From positions 62,001-126,000 of the forward strand of contig DATLXK010000023.1 of the NCBI GenBank assembly GCA_035575925.1: a stretch of DNA of 64,000 nt, read 5' to 3'. The DNA comes from DASWTL01 sp035575925 (lineage in GTDB: Bacteria > Bacteroidota > Bacteroidia > Sphingobacteriales > Sphingobacteriaceae). Made by a program: the position numbers and the translations under genes. Shown in pieces: positions 46,811-56,348 of this stretch; position 1 is the first letter of the stretch, and the number at the start of each line of letters is the position of its first letter. The notes under the pieces were generated by a model. It made no database searches. It was not told the origin of the DNA and saw only the letters and a program-made list of their open reading frames with translations.

Positions 46811-47838
46811 TCACTAGGAGTTCCATCATGAATGGTTGGCCAGTTATCAGCCCCCCAGTTAATTTTATCCATCATCAGGTACCGGCCTGCTGTAGGATTT
46901 GACCGCAGCCTTGCATGATAAAACAATACGTGCGTTCCGATAGGCGAATTAGTTACAATGCATTGACCTCCGGGACCATCAAAGCGGGTATCGCTTTTCA
47001 ATATAGGAGCTCCCTTTTTGGTATACGTTCCGCCAATGGTGGTAGAGCGGGCAACACCCACAGCATACTTATCTGTGCCGTAATTATTTCCGCTATAGAA
47101 AAGATAATAATATCCGTTACGATAGGTCATGGTAGGGGCTTCAACCACCAGGCCTTCCCATGCCAGGTTGTTCCATAAAATCTCATTTGAAGATCCCAGA
47201 AGCGTTAAACCATCCTGAGATACTTCCCGAAGAACAATGTGTGTCTGCTGCGGCGGATCCAGTGCATTTGTATTATTTTTCCATAAGATATAATTTTTCC
47301 CTGTCTTGGGATCACGGAAGAAAGTGGGATCAATCAGGCTGTAATTGGGGTTAGATACCAAGGGACTGCCCTTGTCTGTAAATGGACCTGTAGGGCTTGT
47401 TGATGTAGCTACACCTATTTTGAACCATCCGTCGGCGCCCTTAGCAGAGTAATAACATACATATTGGCCATTGACATAATGTACTTCCGGAGCCCAGTAA
47501 CTTCCTCCATTTACCCAAGCAGGGAACTGTCCGATCGGAAATACACGCGCACCATTGTCTGTCCAGGTAAAAAGATCAGGTGACCATTTTATAGGCATGG
47601 CACCGGTACCATTACCTGAAGTGCAATAAAAATAATAGGTACTGTTAGTATAAATTACTCCAGGGTCGGCACCCAAAGGCCCAAGCGGATTGGGATAAGT
47701 ACCTTCGCTAACAGTAGCCTGATCTTTTGTAGAAACTACCTGCGTTTCAACTAATGCAGAATTGTCTTTATCCTTGCAACCTGTCATCCAAACCACACAT
47801 AGCATTGCTATAAATGGCAACATTTTTTTGATTTTCAT
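46807..47838 (-). CDS. GH43 arabinanase-like lipoprotein (paralogue 2)
   Basis: The 343-residue lipoprotein (VWMTGC, Cys21) shares its signal peptide almost letter for letter with paralogue 3, showing tandem duplication. The GH43 triad is complete: D58 (GADPGV), D170 (YSLIDPTFF) and E233 (VVEAPTMTY). It contains WAPE (115-118) and lacks the golvesin-like domain. The last residues (HDGTPSD) reach just past the propeller. The gene's stop lies inside the long hairpin. A TTAG-repeat tract precedes its start. Confidence 0.9.
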   Translation of the reverse strand: MKIKKMLPFIAMLCVVWMTGCKDKDNSALVETQVVSTKDQATVSEGTYPNPLGPLGADPGVIYTNSTYYFYCTSGNGTGAMPIKWSPDLFTWTDNGARVFPIGQFPAWVNGGSYWAPEVHYVNGQYVCYYSAKGADGWFKIGVATSTSPTGPFTDKGSPLVSNPNYSLIDPTFFRDPKTGKNYILWKNNTNALDPPQQTHIVLREVSQDGLTLLGSSNEILWNNLAWEGLVVEAPTMTYRNGYYYLFYSGNNYGTDKYAVGVARSTTIGGTYTKKGAPILKSDTRFDGPGGQCIVTNSPIGTHVLFYHARLRSNPTAGRYLMMDKINWGADNWPTIHDGTPSD

Positions 47839-47850
47839 AATTAATAGTTT

Positions 47851-47892
47851 GGTTAGTTAATTAATTAGTTAGTTGTTAGTTAGTTAGTTAAG
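47851..47892. repeat. TTAG/TTAA tetranucleotide repeat in the GH43 leader
   Basis: About ten near-copies of TTAG or TTAA lie 15-52 bases upstream of the start codon of GH43 paralogue 2, on the + strand as written. Tracts like this can vary in length by slippage. Confidence 0.6.
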
Positions 47893-47928
47893 TTATATCC
47901 AGGATTTTTGTATTAGGGCAATTTTTAA

Positions 47929-47947
47929 AACTGCGTAACCTGAAGGT
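47929..47947. repeat. 19-base match to the golvesin-like coding region
   Basis: AACTGCGTAACCTGAAGGT occurs here in the intergenic leader and again at 43707-43725 inside the PHP gene. On the minus strand it reads PSGYAV in frame in both places. Confidence 0.7.
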
Positions 47948-48004
47948 AACAGTCTTTAATTCCCCGATACATGATCAATCAGATTTAACGGGCTACTTGT
48001 TTAA

Positions 48005-49039
48005 TTAATTACTTGGGGTACCATCATGTATTGTTGGCCAGTTATCACTGCCCCAGTTGATCCTATCCATCATCAGGTAACGAGACCCGTCGACCTCTGA
48101 ACGAAGCCTTGCATGATAAAACAACAAATTACCTCCCAGAGGCGAATTGGATACAATGCTCCCGCTCCCGGGCCCGTTAAAGGTGGCATCACTTACCAAT
48201 ATAGGAGCTCCTTTTTTTGTATATGTACCTCCAATGGTTGTAGAGCGTGCCACACCCATAGCATACTTATCTGTGCCGTAATTGTTTCCGCTATAAAAAA
48301 GATAATAGTAGCCGTTGCGATACATCATAAAAGGCGATTCAATAAGCAAATCTTCCCATGCCAGAGTATTCCATAATATATTATTGGAAGAACCAAGCAG
48401 GGTTAAGCCATCCTGGGTAACCTCCCGAAGAACGAGATGAGTTTTCTGTGGCGGATCAAGAGCATTTGTATTGTTTTTCCATAAAATATAATTTTTGCCA
48501 GTGGCAGGGTCCCGGAAAAACGTGGGACCTATCAGGCTGTAATTGGCGTTCGATACCAGCGGGCTGCCTTTATCGGTAAACGGCCCTTCAGGACTGCTTG
48601 AAGTGGCCACACCAATTTTGAACCATCCGTCGGCACCTTTAGCAGAGTAATAACATACATATTTGCCATTGATATAATGCACTTCCGGACCCCAGTATGC
48701 GCCGCCGACTACCCATGCAGGGGCCTGGCCGCTCGGAAAAACACGCGCACCATTGTCTGTCCAGGTAAAAAGATCCGTAGACCATTTTATAGGCATGGAA
48801 CCTGTACCACTACCTGAGGTGCAGTAAGCATAATAGGTACCATTGGTGTAGGTCACACCCGGATCAGAAGCGTGCGGACCCAAAGGGTTGGGGTAAGTAT
48901 TTGCGCTGACAGCAAGCTTTTCTTTAGCCGAGACTACATGATTATCAGTTAATACAGCAGCATTGTCTTTATCCTTACAACCTGTCATCCATACCACAAA
49001 TAGCATTGCTATAAATGGCAACATTTTTTTGATTTTCAT
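48005..49039 (-). CDS. GH43 arabinanase-like lipoprotein (paralogue 3) with a mutated catalytic position
   Basis: The 344-residue lipoprotein (VWMTGC, Cys21) is closely related to paralogue 2. The base D59 and acid E234 are present, but the pKa-modulating Asp of the YSLIDP motif is Gly171 (codon GGT instead of GAT, at 48527-48529). The WAPE motif reads WGPE, and the GPGGQC loop reads GPGSGS. It should fold normally but is likely inactive or strongly weakened as a hydrolase. It may act as a glycan-binding lipoprotein. It is 16 bases downstream of susD on the same strand. Confidence 0.9.
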   Translation of the reverse strand: MKIKKMLPFIAMLFVVWMTGCKDKDNAAVLTDNHVVSAKEKLAVSANTYPNPLGPHASDPGVTYTNGTYYAYCTSGSGTGSMPIKWSTDLFTWTDNGARVFPSGQAPAWVVGGAYWGPEVHYINGKYVCYYSAKGADGWFKIGVATSSSPEGPFTDKGSPLVSNANYSLIGPTFFRDPATGKNYILWKNNTNALDPPQKTHLVLREVTQDGLTLLGSSNNILWNTLAWEDLLIESPFMMYRNGYYYLFYSGNNYGTDKYAMGVARSTTIGGTYTKKGAPILVSDATFNGPGSGSIVSNSPLGGNLLFYHARLRSEVDGSRYLMMDRINWGSDNWPTIHDGTPSN

Positions 49040-49054
49040 ATAATTGGTTTTAAA

Positions 49055-50689
49055 TTAATTGGCATATCCCGGGTTTTGAGTTAATACTGCTCCGTTGTTC
49101 AGATTGATTTCAGATTGCGGAAGAGGTAATAACATATTGAATGATTGCAAGCCGGTTATATTTGCGGCATTACGGGTTTGTACCCGGTTCACCAGCGTTT
49201 TTGTACGAGCCAGTGTCATTCTTCTGTTCTCTTCAGCAATTAGCTCGCGGACGCGTTCATCAAGAATAAAGTCTAATGTTATATCTGATGCCTGTACCTG
49301 TGCTGCCTGTGCCCTTGTTCTTAAAACATTGATACTTGCTGCAGCTTCTGGTAATTTTCCCTGCATAAGCTGCGCTTCTGCCATCAGGAGATAGGTTTCA
49401 CCCAGACGCATCATAATCAAATCCTTAAAGCTGGCAAAGGCGGTTCCATCCTGCAAAGGATTAAAATAATTCCATTTGGTAGTGTGAGGAGCGATCCTAT
49501 GAATAGTATCGGTAGCAGCAATCCCTAACGGCGGAGGGCCCACCAATACCGGCTTTCCTAATTTTGCGGCAGATTTTGGATTTGGGTCATTATAATAAAA
49601 TTTACGTTTAATATTATAAACCGAATTACGTATATCATTACCCTTGTATAGGCCGTACAAAACAAAATTACTTAAACGCAAACGGCCTATACCACGCCCG
49701 CCTAAGGAATCTGCAACAACCATCCCGGCAATATTAGAATAAAAGGGTACCCAAACCCGGTGATGCTGATCGGCTGCTGTAAACTCCCGCGTTGCAGTTG
49801 TGCCCCCCGGAAGGTTATACTCCTGTTCTATGATCCAGATCCCTTCTGTATTTCCTTCTCTGCGGCGCTGATTGCCCTTAATGAACATATCAGCAAACGC
49901 ATCCCCTGGCTGATCCTTTTTAACTCCGTATCTTGCAGTAATAAGCTTAAAAGCGTTACCGGCAATTATGTTTTTACATTGCTGTTCGGCCAGATCGGGT
50001 TTATTTGCCCGCAAATAAACCTCTGCCAACAAATGCTGAGCTGCAGCTTTATTGATTCGCCCTTCTCTTTTAACCTTGGTTACTTCCGGTAGATTCGTTG
50101 CCGAGAATGTTAAATCTGCGATCATAAAATTCAAAATATCATTAACGGGTGCTCTTGTAAAATCTGTACGCGGCTTGTCAAGCGGCTGATCTACTAGCGG
50201 AACATCGCCCCAGAGTGTCGACAAGAAGTTATAAGCATAAGCCCTGAAAAACCTTGCTTCCGCAGAAAAACCATCACGCCCTACTTTAGAAAGAGGTACA
50301 GCCGGATTATCAGCCGCTTTAATAATGAGGTTTGCATTATTGATGATCTGGTAAGCATTAGTCCATAAAAAGCTTATTGCCGGGTTTTGTGAATTAAGTT
50401 GTGGATAATCATAAAAGCCGGTCATCTCAGTTGTGCTAAGTCCATGACGTGCGACATCAGTCCCTATCTGCATGGTTGTTAATAAACCCTGGGCTGTACT
50501 GGTAGTATACTGCCCGCGTACTACATTTTGCAATCCTGCCATTGCGGCTTCAAGCCCCAGAGAGTCAGTAAGTGTATTTTCGGGGGAATAGGATGATTTT
50601 AAATCTTCATCTAAAAACTCTTTCTTGCATGATTGCAACATAACGACTGCAATGCACAAAGCTGTAACCCATATATTTATCTTCTTCAT
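49055..50689 (-). CDS. SusD/RagB-family glycan-binding lipoprotein
   Basis: The 544-residue lipoprotein (VMLQSC, Cys21) has the SusD plan: a TPR-like helical core starting around FLDEDLKSSYSP, the FFRAYAYNFLSTLWGDVPLVDQPL signature and a C-terminal RVRELIAEENRRMTLART segment. It caps the SusC channel on the cell surface and binds the polysaccharide. It follows susC by one base, so the two are translated together, and precedes the GH43 cluster. Confidence 0.96.
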   Translation of the reverse strand: MKKINIWVTALCIAVVMLQSCKKEFLDEDLKSSYSPENTLTDSLGLEAAMAGLQNVVRGQYTTSTAQGLLTTMQIGTDVARHGLSTTEMTGFYDYPQLNSQNPAISFLWTNAYQIINNANLIIKAADNPAVPLSKVGRDGFSAEARFFRAYAYNFLSTLWGDVPLVDQPLDKPRTDFTRAPVNDILNFMIADLTFSATNLPEVTKVKREGRINKAAAQHLLAEVYLRANKPDLAEQQCKNIIAGNAFKLITARYGVKKDQPGDAFADMFIKGNQRRREGNTEGIWIIEQEYNLPGGTTATREFTAADQHHRVWVPFYSNIAGMVVADSLGGRGIGRLRLSNFVLYGLYKGNDIRNSVYNIKRKFYYNDPNPKSAAKLGKPVLVGPPPLGIAATDTIHRIAPHTTKWNYFNPLQDGTAFASFKDLIMMRLGETYLLMAEAQLMQGKLPEAAASINVLRTRAQAAQVQASDITLDFILDERVRELIAEENRRMTLARTKTLVNRVQTRNAANITGLQSFNMLLPLPQSEINLNNGAVLTQNPGYAN

Positions 50690-50690
50690 T

Positions 50691-53600
50691 TTATTTAAGA
50701 CTTACATTAATACCTAATACATACGAGGCAACATTTGGATAGTTAAGCGTACTTTCTTTGGCAAAGCTGGTATACTCCGGATCATATCCAAACCAGTCAG
50801 AAAAAGTTTGGATATTCCTTCCACTGATATAAACCATCGCAGAACCGAGTCCTGCCCTGTTTGCTATGGGCTCTTTAAACCTGTAGCTCATGGTAATATC
50901 TTTCAAACGTACATAATCAGACTTGCTTGGATAACCATACCGTCTGGAATTACTAAATGCCAGTGAGGGTCTGGAATTGTTTCCGTTAGTGGGTGTCCAG
51001 TAACCAATGTCAGCAAAAAGATTTTGCCGGCCGGCAAAAGCCTCTATATCCAATACAGGATTGTTTTTCAATACGCCAAATACACCCTGTAAGAATACAT
51101 TCAGGCTAAATTGCTTGTAATAGACTGTATTGGTTATGCCCCCGGAAAATTTTGGAAGGCTATTGCCCAGGTACATGCGGTCGCCATCTGTCGTGATCTT
51201 TCCGTCACCATTAATGTCCTCAAATTTAAGATCGCCGGGCTTAGCGCCGGGATCAGATTTTGAAGGATCTTCACCTGTCTGCCATACCCCAAGCAATTTA
51301 TAATCATAAATAGCTCCCAATGATTTGCCCAGGAATAACCTGTTTACAATATCATCTTTACCATCGCCATAGATAGAACTTACTTCATTGCGGTTTGCAG
51401 CAAAATTAAAACCACTGCGCCAACTGAAATTTTCTTTTTTAATGTTTAATGTATTTAAACTTACTTCAATACCTTTATTACTTGTTTCTGCAACATTATC
51501 AAGTATGGAGCCATAGCCACTGATAACCGGGATCTGGCGTTCGATAATTACATCATTTGTACTGGTTTTGTATGCGTCTATAGTGCCGCTGATACGATCT
51601 TTTAATATACTGAAATCCAGCCCAAGGTTAGTGCCTGTTGTGCTTTCCCATTTCAGGTTAGGATTACCCAGCACAGTTGCTGTAACCCCGCTGGTTGTTA
51701 TTGCATTGTATATATATTGAATACTGCCCAGCTGCGTTATGGTTCGATAAGCAGGTATAGCCTGGTTTCCGGTTGTTCCGTATGAAACCCTTAATTTCAG
51801 GTTATTTATAGCAGCAATATTTTTTATGAAATTTTCCTGTGATATGTTCCATGCAAGTGCAACAGAAGGAAATGTAGCGTATTTACTTGTATTTGCGCCG
51901 AATGCTGAGTAACCATCACGCCGTGCCGTAGCGGTAAAAAGATACTTGCCGGCAAATGAATAATTCAGTCTTCCCATTTGCGATAAATATTGCTCCTCAA
52001 TTAATCCTGAGCTGGCCGTCTGTACAGCAGCTGCCTCAATACTATTATAGCCTAACTGATCATTAATGAACGTGTTTGCGCTGACTCCTGAATTAAAGGC
52101 GGTAGACTTTTGGGCGCTATATAATCCCGTCAGATCAATACGGTGCTTACCCCAGCTGCGGTCGTAGGTCAGGATATTTTCGATTATCCAGCTATTTGTT
52201 TCACCATTATTTGCCCGGGCGCTTCCCACGGGATTATTTGAGTTTCGTCCGGCATAAAAATTAGTCCTCTTCGGAATAAATGAATAGCTCCCGTTAAACC
52301 TGAATTTTAATCCTTTAGCAAAAGCAGGCTTTAATTCACCATAGAAGTTACCTGTCATGTTTTTTGCATGATTAAATACTTCATTATTTAATCCGAGAGA
52401 GGGGTGCTCATAAAAGGTATCGGGAGCCATAGGAAAGAATATATAATTTCCTTTTGCATCCAGGTTCTGGCCATAAGGGCTTATTTTGCCCGCTTGCAGA
52501 AAATTAACTTTACCTCCGTCATAATTATTTGATGAATAAAGCAGCGAAGCACCGGCGGTTAGCCATTTGGTTAAGTTAGCATCCAGGTTTGAGCGGAGGC
52601 TGGCACGTTTATACTGATAGCCTTTTAAAACACCTTTCTGATCCAAAAACTCACCTGAAATGTAGTATTTAATATCTTCCGTTCCCCCGGAGATATTCAG
52701 GTTATGATCCTGTATATGACCCTGCTGGGATATTTCGTTGATCCAGTCCGTAGTAATCCCTGCATTATAATTGGTTAATTCGCTGGAATTAGGAACAGGG
52801 GCAACCGTACCGCGGGTCTGCCTGGCATATTCCAGGTTTTTCTCAACATACTGATCGCCACTCATTAGCTCAAGCAGGTTGGTTTTAAATTCAGGGCCTG
52901 CATAGGTATTGTATGAGATCCTCGGCTTTCCGGTAGTCCCTCTCTTGGTAGTAATAAGAATCACCCCGTTTGATCCGCGGGTACCATAAATAGCTACGGC
53001 TGAAGCATCTTTAAGAATTTCTATAGAAGCGATATCATTGGGGTTAATATCATTGGTAAGACCTCCCTGCGATGTAATCGGGATACCGTCTACTACGATG
53101 AAGGGCCCTGATGATGCCCTGATAGAATTCTGTCCCCGTACCAGCACATCAACAGTACTGCCCGGCGCTGTAGAATTCGTGGTTATATTCAGGCCGGCAA
53201 CAGACCCTTCTATAGCCTGCAACACGTTAGTAACCGGAAGATTTTGCAGACGATCTTTAGGTACTGAAGTTACAGAGCCCGTAATATCTGAACGTTTCTG
53301 ACTACCATAGCCCACAACAACTACCTCATTAAGAGTGTTCATATCTTCACTTATAGTTACATTAATGCGTAACTGGCCGTTAATATCAACTTCTTTGGTT
53401 TTAAACCCGATATATGAAAAAACCAGGGTTCCTGTGGCATCAGTTAATGAGATGCTGTAATTTCCGTTAATGTCTGAAACTGTTCCGGTGGCTGAGTTTT
53501 TAAGTTTAATACTTACACCCGGCAAAGGTAGTCCCTTATCATCTGTTACTTTTCCCTGTACTACTACAGCCTGGGTTATTTCAGCCGACACTCCGGTTAA

Positions 53601-54044
53601 AAGCTGGTCAGCCACTACAGGTGTTTCTCCTGCAGGCGTAATCAGGATCTGCTTATCCACCTGGCGATACTTTAATGAAGTATTTGCAAGGATGGTTTTT
53701 AAAAACGCCTCTACCGACTGACGTCCTGCCGGTACGCGTAAGTTGCGGATGTTCTTTACATCTCCATTACGATACATAAAATGGAAGGGGGTCTGAGCTT
53801 CGATCTTTTGGAAAGCGCTGAGCAACGATTCATTCTTTAGCTCGAGGATGATCTCAACCTTATCAATAGCCTGGCTTTTTGCAGGCGTCGCCGAAAATAA
53901 CTGAATACTCGTGGTGAATATAATCAGTGAAACTATCCCTATTCTCATTATGTGCCGGTAGATGGAGTAATGAATTAACAATTTGCGCATCCGGTTTATG
54001 ATATTATGCCGGTCAGCGCATTCAGAATTTGTAGAAAAAATCAT
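50691..54044 (-). CDS. SusC/RagA-family TonB-dependent transporter with N-terminal STN domain
   Basis: The 1117-residue protein is an outer-membrane beta-barrel importer. The upstream ATG at 54044 gives an unlikely leader; a better start is the ATG at 53990, which makes a signal peptide (MRKLLIHYSIYRHIMRIGI...). After it come a secretin/STN signalling domain (about 65-150, ELKNESLLSAFQKIEAQTP), a carboxypeptidase-regulatory-like domain (VVQGKVTDDKGLPLPGVS), the TonB plug (EVVVVGYGSQKRSDITGS, SIEILKDASAVAIYG) and the barrel ending with ASYVLGINVSLK. The STN domain fits FecR/sigma control. Confidence 0.95.
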   Translation of the reverse strand: MIFSTNSECADRHNIINRMRKLLIHYSIYRHIMRIGIVSLIIFTTSIQLFSATPAKSQAIDKVEIILELKNESLLSAFQKIEAQTPFHFMYRNGDVKNIRNLRVPAGRQSVEAFLKTILANTSLKYRQVDKQILITPAGETPVVADQLLTGVSAEITQAVVVQGKVTDDKGLPLPGVSIKLKNSATGTVSDINGNYSISLTDATGTLVFSYIGFKTKEVDINGQLRINVTISEDMNTLNEVVVVGYGSQKRSDITGSVTSVPKDRLQNLPVTNVLQAIEGSVAGLNITTNSTAPGSTVDVLVRGQNSIRASSGPFIVVDGIPITSQGGLTNDINPNDIASIEILKDASAVAIYGTRGSNGVILITTKRGTTGKPRISYNTYAGPEFKTNLLELMSGDQYVEKNLEYARQTRGTVAPVPNSSELTNYNAGITTDWINEISQQGHIQDHNLNISGGTEDIKYYISGEFLDQKGVLKGYQYKRASLRSNLDANLTKWLTAGASLLYSSNNYDGGKVNFLQAGKISPYGQNLDAKGNYIFFPMAPDTFYEHPSLGLNNEVFNHAKNMTGNFYGELKPAFAKGLKFRFNGSYSFIPKRTNFYAGRNSNNPVGSARANNGETNSWIIENILTYDRSWGKHRIDLTGLYSAQKSTAFNSGVSANTFINDQLGYNSIEAAAVQTASSGLIEEQYLSQMGRLNYSFAGKYLFTATARRDGYSAFGANTSKYATFPSVALAWNISQENFIKNIAAINNLKLRVSYGTTGNQAIPAYRTITQLGSIQYIYNAITTSGVTATVLGNPNLKWESTTGTNLGLDFSILKDRISGTIDAYKTSTNDVIIERQIPVISGYGSILDNVAETSNKGIEVSLNTLNIKKENFSWRSGFNFAANRNEVSSIYGDGKDDIVNRLFLGKSLGAIYDYKLLGVWQTGEDPSKSDPGAKPGDLKFEDINGDGKITTDGDRMYLGNSLPKFSGGITNTVYYKQFSLNVFLQGVFGVLKNNPVLDIEAFAGRQNLFADIGYWTPTNGNNSRPSLAFSNSRRYGYPSKSDYVRLKDITMSYRFKEPIANRAGLGSAMVYISGRNIQTFSDWFGYDPEYTSFAKESTLNYPNVASYVLGINVSLK

Positions 54045-54135
54045 ATATTTAATCGTTTTAAGTAAGTAATTACCTTCGCAATAGCGACGGGAAATTTAAA
54101 ACACATGTATTGCACCGATGGCCGTCGGCCAATAC

Positions 54136-54171
54136 ACCCTCTGAAAGCATTGCTACTCAGGGGGTTTTTTT
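54136..54171 (+). terminator. + strand hairpin with T tract upstream of susC
   Basis: ACCCTCTGA pairs with TCAGGGGGT (one G-U pair) around a 12-base loop and is followed by seven T residues on the + strand. Both flanking genes are on the minus strand and no + gene ends here. It would end a transcript running antisense to the 5' end of susC. Confidence 0.6.
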
Positions 54172-54214
54172 ATTACCGGAAGTTTTTTAAAATGGTTCAT
54201 TATTTTATTAGAGG

Positions 54215-55210
54215 TTAATTATTTAATTTATCGTTGCTGCTTATTACGACAGTACCCTTCTCTTTGTTGTAACTATATGCTGCATTATTAAATTCGCATA
54301 TGCTCACTAGCACCTGGTCCAGGCTTTCTTCTTTATGAAAAATAGTAGTAAATCTTTTAGACCGGCTCTGTTCGTCCTTAAAAAGAATACTTACCTTAAA
54401 ACGTTCCTCTAATAGTTCAGCTGCATCAGCCACGGTCACATCATCAAACAAGATGTCCTGATCTTTCCAGGTTAAATAAGATTGGTTCTCCACAGTTTTC
54501 TGATTGGCAGACTCACGCGGTTTATTATACGTGATTTGCTCATTTGGTAAAATTACCCCCAGTAATTTATGATTATCATCAACCTGTACTTTTCCACGGG
54601 TAACTGTCACGGTAATATCCGCATCAGCAGGCCATGCTTTAATATTGAAGGCCGTTCCCAGCACAGTAGTTTCAAGGTTTCCGGTATGTACAATAAAGGG
54701 CTTTGAGGCATTATGCTTCACATCAAAATAAGCCTGTCCTTCCAGGTAAACCTCGCGCTTATTCTTTCCGTCAAAGGATGATGGATAATTTAACCTGCTT
54801 CCTTTATTTACAATAACTGTACTCCCGTCAGGCAAGCGTATCAGGCGGTGCTCCGTTCTCTCTACTGCTTTTACAACCTGCACCGCTTCAGGGGATTTTT
54901 TTCCTGTAAAATGTAGCAAAACAGCGGTTGATATCAACAATATAACCGCTGCAGCAGCCATGCGTGCCATCCTGGTACGAGTAAAGAAAACCAGTTTATT
55001 TTCCGGTTTTTCACTTAAAGCGATATTCTTCCAGATTTCTTTCTGCATCCGCTCCCTGATTTCTTCCTTTTGTTTATTATCAAGCAATGCTATTACTTCC
55101 GGCTCCAAATCGAACAAGTTGTAATAACTTAACAGGAACTCTTGTTCTTCTGGGGTTGCGCGGTTGTGCAGGTACCTTTTTAAAAGTTCCAGGAATTCGG
55201 ATTTCTCCAT
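54215..55210 (-). CDS. FecR-family anti-sigma factor
   Basis: The 331-residue protein has a cytoplasmic N-terminal anti-sigma region (residues 1-80), one transmembrane helix (about 85-104, AAAAVILLISTAVLLHF), and a periplasmic FecR domain (LPDGSTVIVNKGSRLNYPSSF, EVYLEGQAYFDVKHN, VLGTAFNIKAWPAD) followed by a DUF4974 domain. It receives the signal from the STN domain of SusC and releases the adjacent sigma factor. The gene lies between the sigma factor and susC, all on the same strand. Confidence 0.95.
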   Translation of the reverse strand: MEKSEFLELLKRYLHNRATPEEQEFLLSYYNLFDLEPEVIALLDNKQKEEIRERMQKEIWKNIALSEKPENKLVFFTRTRMARMAAAAVILLISTAVLLHFTGKKSPEAVQVVKAVERTEHRLIRLPDGSTVIVNKGSRLNYPSSFDGKNKREVYLEGQAYFDVKHNASKPFIVHTGNLETTVLGTAFNIKAWPADADITVTVTRGKVQVDDNHKLLGVILPNEQITYNKPRESANQKTVENQSYLTWKDQDILFDDVTVADAAELLEERFKVSILFKDEQSRSKRFTTIFHKEESLDQVLVSICEFNNAAYSYNKEKGTVVISSNDKLNN

Positions 55211-55319
55211 ACGGGTGTACTTAAGTTGGTTTAAGAAGGTTTGGCTTAACTGGTTATAAGGAAGACCCGGAAAAGAAGAATTCTCCCACCCGGTTTGAAA
55301 TTAAATTTTCAGAACTGTT

Positions 55320-55901
55320 TTAGTTCTGTGAAAGAAGGATGGCGAGGACGGTTAGCAAATGCTGTAATGAGATGCGTAACTGCTTAATTGCTTTGCCAAG
55401 CTGGTTCTGAACAGTCTTTACCGAAAGGCCCAACTGGTTTGCAATATCTTTGGTAGGCATGTCGTCCTGAAAGCGAAGACGGAAGATGGTTTGCCGCTTG
55501 GAAGGCAATGAGGTTAACAGTGCTTCATAACTTCTGTAGAATTCTTTCCAGCGTATTCCTGCATCAGCTTCTGAATAAGTAGCGGGCAACTCATGGAGAA
55601 TGTTGAAAAACGGTGAGGTTAACTTCTGTTTTGCTATCAGTTTAAACACCTGGTTACGTACAGATACTGCCAGATATGCCTGAAAATTTAAAATAACAAG
55701 CTCTTCCCGTTTTAACCAGACATGAACAAAGATATCCTGTACTATGTCCTGAGATTGCGAATGATCCTTTAACCGTTTATACGATATGGCATACGCTTTT
55801 TCCCAATACCGCGCATAAAGCATATCAAATGCATCTCTGCTGCCTTGTTTAATTTGCAGCAAAATACTATCGTCGCTAAGGGCAGAGTTGGTCAGTCTCA
55901 T
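55320..55901 (-). CDS. ECF sigma-70 factor
   Basis: The 193-residue RpoE-like sigma factor has region 2 (FDMLYARYWEKAYAISYKRL, QSQDIVQDIFVHVW) and a region 4 HTH (MPTKDIANQLGLSVKTVQNQLGKAI). With FecR and the STN-type SusC it forms the trans-envelope switch controlling the polysaccharide locus. A near-match to the -7 box (TACCTTTA) is present upstream. The downstream 110-base spacing to fecR suggests a shared transcript. Confidence 0.95.
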   Translation of the reverse strand: MRLTNSALSDDSILLQIKQGSRDAFDMLYARYWEKAYAISYKRLKDHSQSQDIVQDIFVHVWLKREELVILNFQAYLAVSVRNQVFKLIAKQKLTSPFFNILHELPATYSEADAGIRWKEFYRSYEALLTSLPSKRQTIFRLRFQDDMPTKDIANQLGLSVKTVQNQLGKAIKQLRISLQHLLTVLAILLSQN

Positions 55902-56348
55902 ATTGAAATAGCATTAAAGGTAGTGAATCTTTTAGATTTATTCCCTAGCGGCAGGTATAAAATATTATTTGTTAAAGTATTGCAAGCAGATACGCAATTT
56001 GAGGTTTCAAATGTATTGTAAATATTAAGAAGGCGTTAAGTTAATTATAAGGTATGTTTTATATTTCCTGAGGGATTGCCTGCATCCTCCTTTTAATTTT
56101 TTTATATGTCCTGGTGATGCATATCAAATGCACTCGATTTAATGATACTGCATCTTGATCATGCAAAATTGAGCATGAAAAATGTAAACCATGTTTTAGA
56201 AAAAGTAGTAAATGAAGATATACGATAAGAACTTATGGTCTTAAACGCGCAGAAAATGCTCGAATTCGCGAATCGAAACTTTCAAACTTTATCACGCATT
56301 GATACGCTTTGTAATTAACCCGCACTAAGATAAGTGCTGACGTTACAG
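55902..56348. other. Non-coding stretch, AT-rich, possible decayed gene
   Basis: No intact gene is visible. A plus-strand frame from 56175 (MKNVNHVLEKVVNED) with a single in-frame TAA at 56226-56228 continues as ELMVLNAQKMLEFANRNFQTLSR before ending. It may belong to the decayed cheA just downstream, but I do not recognise it. Confidence 0.35.
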
